Shown here: positions 43,507 through 54,789 of the stretch, in pieces
Layout of the letters: each line of letters opens with the position of its first letter
How positions within the stretch are numbered: position 1 is the stretch's first letter
Assembly (NCBI GenBank): GCA_949825045.1
Contig: OX463820.1
Coordinates: 10,862,501-10,926,500, forward strand
Origin: Argyresthia goedartella
Lineage: Eukaryota; Arthropoda; Insecta; Lepidoptera; Argyresthiidae
Reading direction: 5' to 3'
DNA: 64,000 bases
Position numbers and translations under genes: made by a program
Notes under the pieces: generated by a model
What the model saw: only the letters and a program-made list of their open reading frames with translations
What the model was told of the DNA's origin: nothing
The model's database searches: none

Positions 43507-44837
43507 AACTGATACTAAATAATTTTGGAAAATTTTTTTGACTCGGTTTTGTCAAATGATACGGTATGTGTAAGTGAATGTAGTGATCCCTTAGTACCAA
43601 TTGATCCGTACCATAAAGCAATTGATATTTCTTTTGCAGTCTGCTCCATCAATAAAATACTTCTACAATAATGGTTACTGCGATGCAATGTATAGTGAGT
43701 TAATTAAAATAAACTGGACGCAGGAATTTGCTGATCGCTCGCGCTGTGTTGATTTTTCTACAGTACAGTACAGGCTTGGAGATAGAAAATTAGTACTAAA
43801 ATAGCTAGAAAATGCATTACAACTATCTACACCAGTATTAACCACAATGTCACACTATTTCATGCTGCTGGGTATATCATTAGACTTAGAACGAGAGTTA
43901 ATAAAGCACCAAAATTGCTTTAGATTTTTTCAATATTATTTTCGACTGAGCCGATATACTGCATGTAATTTAGTTTTTGAGCTTCTTTACTCTATCCTTT
44001 TGAAAATTAAATGAAATTAAGTCAGACTTATTATTTTAAATTTTCATAGATGGTGAATACCATGTAAGATACGTGTTTTCTTTTCTTTTTTTTTTCTTTT
44101 ATTGCAATGTACTGATTTCTGAGCTTTCAGATTTTACTAACACTTCCAGTAACGACTCCCATTACATCCCTGATTTATCGAGCATTGTAATCGAACCCGT
44201 AACACTTACCAATTTATTGATAAAATTAGATCCATCCAAAATAGCTTGTGGACTACCTGCGATATTTTTGATAAAATGTGCAAAAACTATCATTGAGCCA
44301 ATCTTACTACTATTCCGACGCTTTTTTGCTGAATGTCAGGTTCCGGCTACATGGAAAACTGCATTTATCACCTCAGTATTTTAAAAAGGTTCCAAAACTG
44401 ATACAGAACATTATAGAACCATTTCTAAATTATGTATTTTTGCCAAAGTGTTAGAAAAAATCGTTTATAATCAGGTGTACTCACTTCTCAAAAGTTACTT
44501 TTATCCCTCTCAGCATGGTTTCTACCTCAAAGATCACCTTGTTCTAATCACATATTATTATTTAATGAATTTGTTACCAAGTCAATGAAGATGGTCACCA
44601 AGTTGACGTAACATATACTGACTACAGCAAATGTTTTGACAGAATAGGTCATAATTTATTAATTAGTCAGCTAGGTATGATGGGTATTAGGGGTGATCTG
44701 TTGAGGCGGTTTACTTCATATATTGAAAATAGATCTCAAGCAGTTGTCATTAACAACTATATTTCAAGCTGGGTTAATGTACCTAGTGGCGTTCTTAAAG
44801 GTTATTTGCTCGGGCCGCTATTATTTAATATATTTGT
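43507..44837 (+). pseudogene. Mosaic LINE C: endonuclease end, linker and RT first part
   Basis: Plus-strand CR1/Jockey-type LINE, a relative of LINE B. Endonuclease end: DSVLSNDTVCVSECSDPL and DPYHKAIDISFAV (43540-43640). Linker: NGYCDAMYSELIKINWTQEF. RT: LLIKLDPSKIACGLPAIFLI and VPATWKTAFIT (44210-44375), VTYTDYSKCFDRIGH (motif A, about 44610), ENRSQAVVINNYISSWVNV, and LLGPLLFNIFV at 44837, where an insertion begins. Stops and shifts are frequent between these blocks. Confidence 0.82.
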
Positions 44838-45352
44838 TAAATCCACGCCTTAACCGAAAGGTGTGGAATCTTGGTAGGGTTGTTTTTCATTGGAATGTCA
44901 CAAAGCAGTACTGACCTTGACGCCGTGGACCGGCATTCGAAAGCTCAATTCGAGGCGGGAGTACGGGATGAGGAACACCAGGGTGGGGGGTGAGGGGAGT
45001 CGAATCTTACTCTCGTCGCAGCCCGCTGCTGTCGTGATGCTGCCAACTACACGGGTCGCTATCCGAACGCGACGAATTGGTGACCGAACCACTTCAACCT
45101 TTCACAGCACGAAGCACTCACTCCGATGACGTAAAATCTACTTATTTCCCGACGATTGTTCCGTGATTATTACAATTAACATTCCGACCGGGCCCCGATA
45201 CCTGTCGTAGACAATTTTTCCATGTGCAAAAGGTAACCTCTAGCTAGCCATATTTTTTCTATACAAGTGACAGTTAGCTAGTGATGTCCCGATCACTCGC
45301 GGTCGATCCGCGCAACGAAAACCGGTGCGTTCCGAAGCATAAATATTAAACA
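44838..45352. mobile_element. 515-bp insertion with 8-bp target duplication
   Basis: Interrupts LINE C between the codons FNIFV and NDIGL. The 8 bases ATATTTGT occur at 44830-44837 and again at 45353-45360, flanking it. It starts taaatccacgccttaacc and ends ataaatattaaaca, with no obvious terminal inverted repeat. It is GC-rich in its left half. A 64-codon minus ORF (45092-44898) contains RSPIRRVRIATRVV and FLIPYSRLELSFRM, which I cannot assign. An 8-bp duplication would fit a hAT-like DNA element, but the ends do not confirm it. Confidence 0.7.
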
Positions 45353-45508
45353 ATATTTGTGAACGACATCGGCCTCTGTTTTCAGTTATCTAAAGTACTT
45401 TGTTTCGCAGACGACATGAAAATATTTGCTAAGTTTACCTCGATCGACGATATAAGGAAAGTTCAGACTGACTTAACTCTAATAGATGAATATTGTACTA
45501 TTAATAAA
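45353..45508 (+). pseudogene. Mosaic LINE C: RT palm with FADD
   Basis: Continues the RT: VNDIGLCFQLSKVLCFADD then MKIFAKFTSIDDIRKVQTDL and LIDEYCTINK. The catalytic FADD is intact. The frame is cut by a family M element at 45509. Confidence 0.85.
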
Positions 45509-45777
45509 CGGGAAATATTAAACTGCACATCAAAAATACTGATTTGCACAGCAAATATCAGAGCCAAATGCTGCGGTAGCTTAGGTGAAGGGTAAAGGGA
45601 GTGAGCGAAGCGAAGCCCCCTTTACCCTCTTTATCCTTCGTGTTAGGTTGACCATGTAAAAACAACAAAATACTTAAAACATAAATTTAAGCACACATAA
45701 AATATTAAAAACATAAAAAGTTTTTTTGTTGATCTTTTTTTGCTGTGCGTATTTTTGATGTGCGATTAAATACTAGG
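45509..45777 (+). mobile_element. MITE-like family M, copy 3 (best-defined ends)
   Basis: About 269 bases inserted in LINE C. Terminal inverted repeats: gcacatcaaaaatac at 45525-45539 and its complement gtatttttgatgtgc at 45749-45763. Similarity extends outward to the ends. Flanking TTAATAAA (45501-45508) and TAAATAAA (45779-45786) are a probable target duplication (7 of 8 match). The internal core gtgagcgaagcgaagccccc is quasi-palindromic with the family's 'gggtaaag' arms. It has no coding capacity. Confidence 0.78.
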
Positions 45778-46199
45778 CTAAATAAATTCGATTTGAATCC
45801 CTCTTAATGCTTTACTTGGACTTTTACTCTTAAATATAATTCTATCATTAGTTCTTATATACTCAAAAATCAGGTTTTGCAGCGAAGTTCAAGTATAAAA
45901 GATCTAGGTGTTTTTCATGACTCAAAGCTAATATTCGCTGAACATATTAATAGCATTGTAGCAAAGGCAAGTAAGTTAAAGTTAAGCTAGGATTCATCAT
46001 GCGTAATATAGCCCACTTCTCTCGTAAAACCTTCAAAATTTAGTACTGTGCCTTGATTAGAAAAAAACTTGAATATGCATCTCAAATGTGGAACCCCATT
46101 TACCAAACTTACATAGATAGAACTGAGCGTATTCAAAGGAAGTTTATGAAAGGGAGTTAAAATCCCATATGATTCAGCTAACTACATAAATTCCGGTCA
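45778..46199 (+). pseudogene. Mosaic LINE C: RT thumb
   Basis: Resumes after the MITE: CFTWTFTLKYNSIISSY, SSSIKDLGVFHDSKLIFAEH, INSIVAKASKL, RKKLEYASQMWNP-like and RTERIQRKFMKG (frameshifts near 45990 and 46060). It corresponds position by position to the thumb of LINE B. Confidence 0.78.
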
Positions 46200-46664
46200 A
46201 AGACAAAGTTTTTTATTACTGTAGATATTTACATATACTTAGCAAACGTCATTTTTTGCCTCTTCTTTACATTGGCCCACTGTGGGAGAAGAAGGGCGTA
46301 GAAACTCCCACAGATTGATTTTTAGATCTCTTTTAAAATAGGTTGTGCTTAACTAATACAAATATGTTTTTTTTTATTGTTATGATTAATAAGCAGGAAT
46401 AAATAATTACAAAATTATTAACAGCAAGGTCTGTGTTGAGCCAGATTAACCCCATACAGTCCTGTCATTTAAGTAATCTTGAACATTGTAATATCCGTTT
46501 TTCGACAAAGTCGCTTTAACATGCTTTTTAAATTGCTCATTATTATAGTAGATAATGCACTGACCCTTGAAAGAATTGCTAACATTCGCGAGTCTAAATC
46601 GGGGCGCACATAGTCTGAAATTATTTCTTAGGTAAACAACAACATATACTTCCTTTGACAACGC
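46200..46664 (-). mobile_element. LINE 3' end, family T copy 2
   Basis: Minus-strand 5'-truncated insertion within LINE C. It includes the C-terminus VYLRNNFRLCAPRFRLANV, FKGQCIIYYNN and NGYYNVQDYLNDRTVWG-stop (46446), then the same 3' UTR as at 16080-16396. Its tail is different, on plus gtcaaagacaaagttttt. It is the longest family T copy in the window. Confidence 0.87.
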
Positions 46665-46870
46665 GTCGCGAAATAGCAGATATATCCTACCTACTTGGTG
46701 TAATTAATTATAATATCGACTGCCCCGACATTCTTGGCATGATAAGTTTTAACATTCCTAAAAGGAACTTACGTCATTTTAATCCTATCGCAGAAGCAAG
46801 TACCCATACTAATTATAGAAAAATAGCTTTATTTGTCGAGCAAGCAATAACTTGAGCTTTACTTTGAAAA
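46655..46870 (+). pseudogene. Mosaic LINE C: C-terminus
   Basis: LTTRREIADISYLLGVINYN, DCPDILGMISFNIPKRNLRH and HTNYRKIALFVEQAIT. It aligns with LNLRRDIADVAFLM and the end of LINE B, which proves it is the displaced C-terminus of LINE C. It is cut off by a stop at 46854. Confidence 0.82.
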
Positions 46871-47827
46871 TATTGGATTTTGATATTTTCCAGTTTTCTT
46901 TTTGTTGGCAGCCTATCTGCTTTTAAGGAAGATGCCGTGATCGCCCTTTTGGGATGATGGATACTTTGCAGATTTTATGTGCAAACTATGTGAGCAATCG
47001 TATATTTGCTTATCTGCATATCTTCAGATGCAAAAACAATATCGTAACATGTTTGCAGTGAGCTTCCTTGCCGCTACACACAGCGCACTCGCTCACACAT
47101 GGTTTCCTCAACTGTTCCATCCATACACGGAAAAGCCCTTAATATTCCATCCATCGACAGTTTTTTGTTGAAACTACAATAAATAAGAAATAAATACATT
47201 ATCTGCAAATGACTACACAAAAATATTGAGTAATATTTTCTAAATAATGAGATCTTACCTGGAAAAATATTGGTTGTTGTGTTACTTGCTAAGCAATGGT
47301 AATACAGTATTGCTGTTGACGGCTCAGAATAACTGATCATCTAAAAAATCTATTTGGGGTCGTGTCATTCCTGTCATATTCCGAAGAATAAATTTAATAA
47401 TAGATACTAAGAAAAAATCACAAATAATTTTAGATGGGTAACACATAGTTATAGTTTACTATGAGTCAACATTAAAATATTTTACAAATCGACTTTATTC
47501 GAGACTATATTTGATAAAATTGAGCCATGAATTTGCTTTGAAAACGTGTAAAAGTATACATAGAAATTTGCTAACGTTTACTTCTCTCCACTAAGTCAGC
47601 TTTCTGTCATTTTAGTGAAGCTCCACGTTTCCTTTTTTCAAAGGTAGGGAACCTTAAAAAGCGTGCTTGCTTCCTAGCTTGTTCAAGCAAGGAGGATGAA
47701 GAAGGTTGTATTTGGATTGGACCGTATTTGAACGAAACTTTTTGGTTAGGGTTCTCCCTCCGACGCATTATATACAGGCATGTGATGCCAGGGCGAGAAT
47801 GTCACGGGAATGATGTGATTCTTTGAT
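46871..47827. other. Unassigned region
   Basis: No gene recognised. ORFs 46977-47171 (plus) and 47074-47340 (minus) overlap and lack motifs. Confidence 0.4.
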
Positions 47828-47985
47828 TGTCATTCTAATTTCTGCCTTTTTATTTTAATAAAATGAAATTCCCTATCTTGCGACAACATGGAATGAAGAT
47901 ATTTTTTAATTGTCATTGGAATTTCTGCTTTATTTTAATTGTCATAAAGTGAAATTTTCGATTCCATTATGCGAAGACGACTAGA
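47828..47985. repeat. Imperfect tandem duplication (about 90-bp unit)
   Basis: The segment from about 47828 (gattgtcattctaatttctg ... aaatgaaattccctatcttgcga) is repeated from about 47908 (aattgtcattggaatttctg ... aaagtgaaattttcgattcc). Non-coding. Confidence 0.6.
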
Positions 47986-48329
47986 GCGTGAAAACTCAGA
48001 AAAACGCATATTCTCCCTCCGCGGGGCAAGAGGTAAGTGGGGTCACATGCACACAGTTAATTGTTCCCAAATATTTGAAAACAAATATGAGCTCATCTAC
48101 CTTGTCTTTTACTTTGAAGCGTGTTAAATTTATTTTATTGTTATTTTATATTTTAATTTTAAAATCACGAAAATGTAAAATTTTTGAGAAAAAAAAACAG
48201 AATTATACCAGAAACATTTAATAAATTACAGAAAAAATACAGTTCACATATATTTCAACAATAGAATGATTATTGAATTAATATAGTTTCAGGATTGGGC
48301 AAAAATGCTTTCGTATAACTGTCTCTCCG

Positions 48330-48700
48330 GTTGTTCTCCTCGACAGGTCGCATTTCTCAACCGATTCTCGTGAAATTTTGTGAGCAGGTTGGATAATTAA
48401 ATAGAATTTTTAGTCGATTCATTTTTTGTTTTTTTTTTCAAAATGGCGGAGTTTGAAAATGTAAAAAAACCGCTACAGCCCTAACGGCTTGACAGATTTT
48501 TACAAATGGCATGTCGTTGGATTCGTGGTGACCGTGAGAGTGACACAGTATATAACATTTTAGTGAAAAATTGCAAAATGTAGCTTACCAAGTTATTTGT
48601 GCGGCTACTTTCATACTCCATGTACGTAACCAGGTGCATTCATAAGTTTGTATGTGTTATTAAAAGAAAGTGTCACCCGCGAGGTCTACAGCTCACAGAG
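48330..48700 (+). repeat. Dispersed repeat D, copy 2
   Basis: Plus-sense partner of 39620-39880: caaccgattctcgtgaaatt, 'tgtgagcaggttgg', then 'actccatgtacgtaaccaggtgcattcataagtttgta'. This copy has an extra internal part with 'caaaatggcggag'. Class unknown. Confidence 0.7.
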
Positions 48701-49690
48701 CTCTAGTTTATATTATTTTATAATTTTTTATATGTTTTCTTCCTCGCTAATGTCTACATATTTTTTGGGATGTAAAAACCGCGCTATTTTCTTCGCGTTT
48801 TAGATAATTTCCTTCTTTGATTCTTTTTACTATTGCTTTGGCTATGACTTTGTTCAAGTTTACATCTTGTACAATATTCCGTATAAGAATGATCTTGTTT
48901 TCTTAGTTTGAAGAAAGAATTTACTTTGTACGTCATTTATTTGCCTTGCTTTATAATTTTCAAACATCTTAGGGCGTCCGTCTTTAGCATTCATCTCGGG
49001 AATGCTCTTCTCGTGTGCATTTTGTACGGAGTTTCAACCCCGAAAGGGCTCATACACACAGAAGGAACTGTGGGGTTGATGAACTGAATATGAATTCTTC
49101 TGGTTGTTTGAGATATGAATTATAATAAATATTTTACAAAGGAACACACACACACCATGTGAAATCTATCAAATTCAAGTAAAGAAACGGACATGGTGGT
49201 CTGTCTTCTCTCTTCTTGGTCCCGAGGGCGAGGCGAGGCGAACAAGAACCTCTAGGTACGGCCGCAGGAACTGGCGACGGCCTTTCCTTTGGCACGGCCA
49301 CGCACCGCTCCGTCGTCGGCCGTTCTGTCCGTCCGGCTGTCCAAATCCAAAGCCTAGTAAGCGCCGCTGACGAAATTTCTACAAAAACTTTTTGTTCGTT
49401 CTTGTTTCGTATCGAAAAAATAATGGCTCGCTTTATATCAAGAGATACTTAAATAAAACTTGTAGAAGTTGACATATACGTTTAATGAGCCTTGGTTATG
49501 TTTTATTATGGAAATTCAAAAAAAGTATTACTTCAAATAAATAAATAAAAACATAGCAAGTATTCTTACTGGGTATTCCAGGTAGTTTCGTATAAAATAA
49601 AAATTAATACAAAAATAATTCTTGGTAGGTTGTGGTGTTGGACGTCCACGTCGGACGACGATGGACAGATAACTTATAATAGAAAAAAAC
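48701..49690. other. Unassigned, with a GC-rich patch at 49.2-49.33 kb
   Basis: 49210-49330 is unusually GC- and CpG-rich (gcgaggcgaggcgaacaaga, 'cgtcgtcggccgttctgtccg'). The plus ORF 49216-49452 over it has no motif. It could be a promoter or UTR fragment. Confidence 0.35.
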
Positions 49691-49760
49691 ATGTACAAAG
49701 GCGGGCTTATCTCTTACAAGAGTATTCTACAGCGCCATCTACCGGTGGATCCGGCGACCG
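49691..49760 (-). repeat. Possible CR1-like LINE 3' end relic
   Basis: On plus, aaaggcgggcttatctctta followed by 'caagagtattctacagcgcc' resembles 'ggcaaaggcgagcttatctctcaacagag' in the 3' UTR of the CR1-like LINE (25455-25490). Short and uncertain. Confidence 0.35.
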
Positions 49761-51164
49761 TTCCTGACATCGTTGACCGATTACACTAAGCCACGTGGTC
49801 CCGCCGTAGGTCATAAATCCAGAAACCTGATGTGAAAATATCCATTGTTTGACTTTGTATTCTAATTATCAGGTAAACAAACTGTCTAAAAGTACAATTT
49901 ATAGCAACTTGTCTTAATTGGCACTTACTTTGGTAACGCTGAAGTGAATGCATCTAAGTCACGCCGCCCGCTACTTAATAGCGCATCACTGTTAGTACAA
50001 TTGTGAATTCGGTTTGTGATTAATCATGAAATTTTAGGCCAGAATCAAGGTGTCATAGCACAAATAAATAAATAATTACAAAATCCGTAAAATTTTCGTT
50101 TTTTAACAAAAAAAAAGCTCGATTTCTGCTCGGTGCGAGAATCCAACTCGAAATTGGCTGGTTTTTATTTAACGCAATTATATCATATTAAATTGATTTC
50201 CTTAGGCGTTCGAATTGGGTAGATCTGGCCGTGTAAATACCCCATAACACCTCCGCTCCCACCACCCACTTGCCCCGCGGGCGATCCGCCAGTTATCTGG
50301 TACAATTATAGCTAGATCGATTTTCACCCCCAAAAATAAATCAAATTTCATCTGTTCAGAAGCTTACAGCCGTTCAGAAGAACCCAGCTGATATTCCCTG
50401 TATTGATAGGATTAAATACGGCATTCTGTTTAATTTTATATGATATTGTACTTGACTAATTTGTAAAAAAATACTCAAACAATAAAAGCTCTTGCGTCGG
50501 GCTGACGACGGAGTTAAAACAAAAAAATCTAAAATATAAAATGCCAGTTTCTGCACGATTTGGCTGCTTGGATAGCCTGGAGGACGGAACGGTGGGGAGA
50601 GCAGCGTAAAGCTGGGTCCAGACATGTTCTTTTGTCCGTAACGTACCTCCGATTCTTATCAGCGTCGCGATCCAAGAACGCTTGTTTGGACGCCCGGATC
50701 AGCGGCGACCGAGACGCACCGTATAACTCGCGCCACGAGTTATGAGCAGTGGCCTTGAATGCGCTGTAGTCACTTTTCAATACCTGTACATATGCGCAGT
50801 AATTCCCGCCAAACGGGTGTCAAAACTAGCGTTCTTGGATCACGAAGATAACCTGATCGGCGAAAACCCACAATAACCTGCTCTAGCCAAGATTGCCTTT
50901 TCATTACTTTCAGTCGCAAGCTCGCTCCGCTGATTGCACGTACACGTTCTAACCTAACCCAACCTACCGAGCCAAATCTGTTGTCAGCCTATTGTTCGAT
51001 ATGCCGAGTCACAAGCTGGCAGATCGTCGAACGTTGGTCTTGCAACGATATGGCGGGTTTAACATGGCACATCAAGAAATGCCGCCACAACATGATATGC
51101 CGAGGCACACCGTGATGTGCCGAATTCGACGATTGGCCGCGGACATATATACCTTGGATACTAT
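49761..51164. other. Unassigned region
   Basis: No gene recognised. Overlapping ORFs at 50529-50780 (minus), 50560-50745 (plus), 50989-51174 (minus) and 50992-51177 (plus) mutually shadow one another without motifs. The interval 51060-51125 carries repeated 'gatatgccgag/gatgtgccga' words in both orientations. Confidence 0.4.
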
Positions 51165-51390
51165 TTACACACATTGATCTAGCCCCAAACTAGGATTCCT
51201 GTATCTTGGGTTTACTAGACAACGATACACATACTTATATAGATAAATATTATACTTAGATAGATAAACTACCATGACAAGGGTACAAACTCCGTTCTCT
51301 TCAAACAAATATTCGCCCTCACTGCGACTCGAACCCGGGACCCTTGGCTTCGTAGGCAGGGTCATTGCCGATTCGGCTATTCGGGTCGTC
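51165..51390 (-). mobile_element. tRNA-derived SINE, copy 1
   Basis: Minus strand. A box tagccgaatcgg (51368-51379) and B box ggttcgagtcg (51325-51335), with 'ctgcctacgaagcc' between them. The body 'tatttgtttgaagag...', 'aagtatgtgtatcgttgtctag' and the end 'agtttggggctagatcaatgtgtg' have the order of a well-known lepidopteran SINE. Transcribed by RNA polymerase III in active copies; moved by a LINE. Confidence 0.8.
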
Positions 51391-51685
51391 ATATGTATAG
51401 GTATAATTACTTACCGGTGATTCTTAAAACACAATATGTAAAGGGAAAGAAAGAACCAACTGTGAGAAATCGCTAACAAGTAGACCTCTCAATGACCCAC
51501 GGCATCATATGATGCCCATTGTCCGTTATATACATTTTGAATTTGAATTTTATTATTATGGAATTCGTTTCAAAATCGCGATGCCTCATAACGGGGTTGT
51601 GTCGTGGTGAGGTTAAGACCGTCACGAGAAGATATAATGCAGCTGATTGTCGTGTTGTGTCGTGAAGTTTTATTTTCTTAAACTA

Positions 51686-51898
51686 CACTGAGGAGCAATG
51701 AAAAAGTTCCACTCAAAAAATGCCGACAAACACCTTAATATCTCCTAAGACATAGAACCAATATTTACGTTTTTAATTGGTAATCTTCTGATGTGCTGTT
51801 AAATGTATTTCAATATTGCAGACGGCGTCATTAAGCTAGCCTTTCCCGTTTAGGAGCAATTTGGTGCTATCTCACTGGCACTTTTTCATTGCTCGTCA
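51686..51898. mobile_element. Tc1/mariner-like MITE candidate
   Basis: About 213 bases with terminal inverted repeats: gaggagcaatgaaaaagttcc (51690-51710) pairs with ggcactttttcattgctcgtc (51878-51898), 18 of about 21 positions. A TA precedes the left end (51684-51685); the right TA is not clear. No ORF. The ends resemble Tc1-like termini (recall only). Confidence 0.55.
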
Positions 51899-51899
51899 T

Positions 51900-52664
51900 T
51901 TTCCAAATGAACCAACCACAAAGTCACGTTACAAGTCACGTCACTTACGCAACTTTTCAAGAGTTATCTTGATCAATGGCTTATCTGTTTATATCGTTTC
52001 ATTACTTGCTAACGCAATGGCCTTGTCAAAAATACTGACAAGCGTAAATTTATGATTTTTTAGTTCTTCGGTTAAGATAACGTTAGAAAGAATATGTAAG
52101 TAGGTATTGTTTATTTATAATATGTACTTTCATATAAGGTATCTATATTCTTCTATATGTAGTATATTTAGTAGTTTAGTAAAAACCCTTATTTATAATA
52201 TTAACTTGTATTTCTGCGCATGGGTCTATATGTCACTGCTATGTAATTTATCCTTATCATCTTGGGTTTGCTGGAAGAAATCTTTTGTTATTGCCTTTGT
52301 AAATGTATTTTCTATAAGTATATTTTCGAAATGTACGAAACATACGGAAACTTGATCTAAGGTACTTGATGTAAGTAGAACAGATTAACAGAGTCATTTC
52401 CGAACGTATTTCGGGACACATCACACAAATCAACTTCCACATAGCACAAAGGTTCATGAACCGACGACGTCCCAGCTCTGTGACAGATAAACTTTTAAAT
52501 TAATCCTACCGCATGCCGCCGTCGCAAATGATAATACCCTCTCAACTGTGAGCGGGATGCTGCGAACCATGAGAAATGAGGTTTGAAACCGAAATACAGG
52601 AAATTATGTGGTAAATTCACAGTTCATATGAAATACCGCCTTTAAGATACGATTTATATCATAA
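51900..52664. other. Unassigned AT-rich region
   Basis: No gene recognised. The plus and minus ORFs near 52107-52457 overlap and lack motifs. Confidence 0.4.
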
Positions 52665-52975
52665 ATACATTACCAAAGACAATAAATGTACATAAATTAT
52701 AATAAATAATAATAAATATATATAATATATAAAATAGGGGACAATCCTACACAAATCGAACTAGGTCCATAGTAAGTTCAATAAGGCTTGTGTTATGGGT
52801 AATTGACGACGATATATTCAATAGAGATAAATACTTTTGCAAATACTTAGAAAACATCCAAGACTAAGAAACAAATATTCGTGCTCTTCACACAAATATT
52901 TGCCCTTACCGGTTTCGAACCCAGGTCCGTCACCTTCGTAGGCTGGGTCACTACCCGCTAGGCTAAACCGGTGAA
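52665..52975 (-). mobile_element. tRNA-derived SINE, copy 2
   Basis: Same family as the 51.2-kb copy, minus strand. A box tagcctagcggg (52954-52965), 'ccagcctacgaaggtgac', B box gggttcgaaac (52912-52922), then 'ggcaaatatttgtgtgaagag'. The body passes 'acccataacacaag' and 'ggattgtcccct' into a tatatatttattatt tail. It is longer at its 3' end than copy 1. Confidence 0.82.
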
Positions 52976-53097
52976 ATTTAAAAACTAATTAATTTTTACC
53001 GGTTTTAACCGGTGAAATTTAAAAACTAATTATTTAATTAATAAACAACGGTATAGAATACACATTTAAAATCTTAAATGTGTAATCTGTACCGTTG
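52967..53097. repeat. Short tandem duplication and hairpin next to SINE
   Basis: aaccggtgaaatttaaaaac occurs at 52966 and again at 53009, 43 bases apart. A 24-bp hairpin follows: arms 53046-53069 and 53074-53097 with two mismatches and a 4-base loop (caacggtatagaatacacat...). Confidence 0.75.
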
Positions 53098-53645
53098 ACT
53101 ATCATAAACACACTGATCCACAGACTTCGAAACAATACTGTTGGTAAATTTTTACTTCTTCTCGTGGCGATCATCTCAAACACGGGCATCCAAAAAAGCC
53201 CCAATAAGTTACTAACTCTAGCTACGTATGATATCTAGGTAAAATATTGTTATATGAATCTTCTTTACATGTAAGCGATGTAAACAGATAGTAAATCGTT
53301 GCATACCAATATGGTTTCGTGGCATTTTCCTAATGAACCACATCGCTCCAAATAACATAAAGTTCTCATTTAAAGTGACTATATCATGAAAACGAGCTCA
53401 TTGCTTGGAGATGAGAAATCACTCTTTAAAAGACATTATTTCATCAAATTGAGAGCCACCATTTACCCAAACTCATTAGCTAAAGACGCAAACTCGTAGC
53501 AAGTTCGTAGCAGACCCTCGTTGTCGTAGCGCTAACTACGAAATATCGTAGAGGCTCAAATAAGTTGAAGCGAAACTATCTGCTGCTGACTTTTGCTGTA
53601 CCGTATCCCTGAAGGTACAAGCCCGTATCCGACCGCACTGCAGAA
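53098..53645. other. Unassigned region
   Basis: No gene or repeat partner recognised. Confidence 0.4.
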
Positions 53646-53945
53646 ATTCCAAATTCCAAATGTCTTATTACATATACTTAGCAATCGTAATTTTTGGCCC
53701 CTTCTCTACAATGGACCACTGTGGGAGAGAAAGGCGTAGAAACTACCACAGATTGATTTTTAGATCTCTTTTAAAAATTGCTTGTGCTTAACTAATACAA
53801 ATATTATAATATTATTATGATAATTAATAGGCAGGAAGAAATAATTACAAAATTATTAACAGCAAGGTCTGTTGTTGAGCCAGATTAACCCAATACAGTC
53901 CCGTCATTTAAGTAATCTTGAACATTGTTATATCCCTTTTTCGAC
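53646..53945 (-). mobile_element. LINE 3' end, family T copy 3
   Basis: Minus-strand copy of the same UTR as at 16.08 and 46.2 kb, ending in coding sequence GYNNVQDYLNDGTVLG-stop near 53940-53890. Its tail differs again: plus gcagaaattccaaattccaaa at 53640-53660. More diverged than the other two copies. Confidence 0.82.
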
Positions 53946-54640
53946 AAAGTCGCGAGACGACAGACGACGTGTAGCAGACGCGAGTGAGCGAGGTCTTGAG
54001 CGAAGTTTCCTAGTGAGTGACTGAGACAGCGAGTCTAGTAGGTACCTCCTAGGTACCTCTGTGAGGGTGATGTGTGAGGTTATTCATAAATTGTTTGAAA
54101 GGTCATGACATGACAACTTCCGGCGGTCAGAACTTTGCACAAGAGTTTCGTTCAGCTGATGACCTTATTCACAATAGACAACTATTGTGAACAACTTTAC
54201 AATTTTCGGACAGTTGCCCGTTGAAGTCTACGAATAAACTGAACAAGATAAATCTCAAACATCAAGGAAAAAACTCCATCGGCCGAGACGAATCTGAAAT
54301 TATAAGAGCAATACCTACAACAACAAAAATACATACGATTATGTAAGTATGTAGAGTACACGATTTTACCAATAACTTACAATCATACTTTATAATACTT
54401 TACTTTACATGTTTGTGGTTGCTATGATTACAACACAATGATTGCATGTACCTAGATACAAGGTTACTAGGTAGTTATTTATCTGAACATTTGTTTGACG
54501 CTTATCTTTAGACTATTACTATACGAAATCTATAGCGTTGGATCGCATTATTTATACGCACACCGACAGATATATATATGTAAACAGTAATCTATAATAC
54601 CGAAACGCACAGAATATGACTCTATCACACATGACGTATT
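53946..54640. other. Unassigned region
   Basis: Begins with a purine/CG-rich stretch (gacgacagacgacgtgtagc, 'gagcgaggtcttgagcgaag') of unknown origin, then AT-rich DNA with no recognised feature. Confidence 0.4.
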
Positions 54641-54789
54641 ACTTTATTTAAGGTAGCATGTGTAGAGATATAAGTAAAATACCACATCTACATTTAGGTA
54701 CGCATTATTTGAACATTCATTTACGCTTAGACACATATATGCTATTGTAGAGATACGTACGTAACGTAACAGGATTCCATTAAAGAATG

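Noticed and set aside
50529..51177. Four short mutually overlapping ORFs
   Set aside because: No motif or codon pattern favours any of them; repeated words explain the absence of stops.
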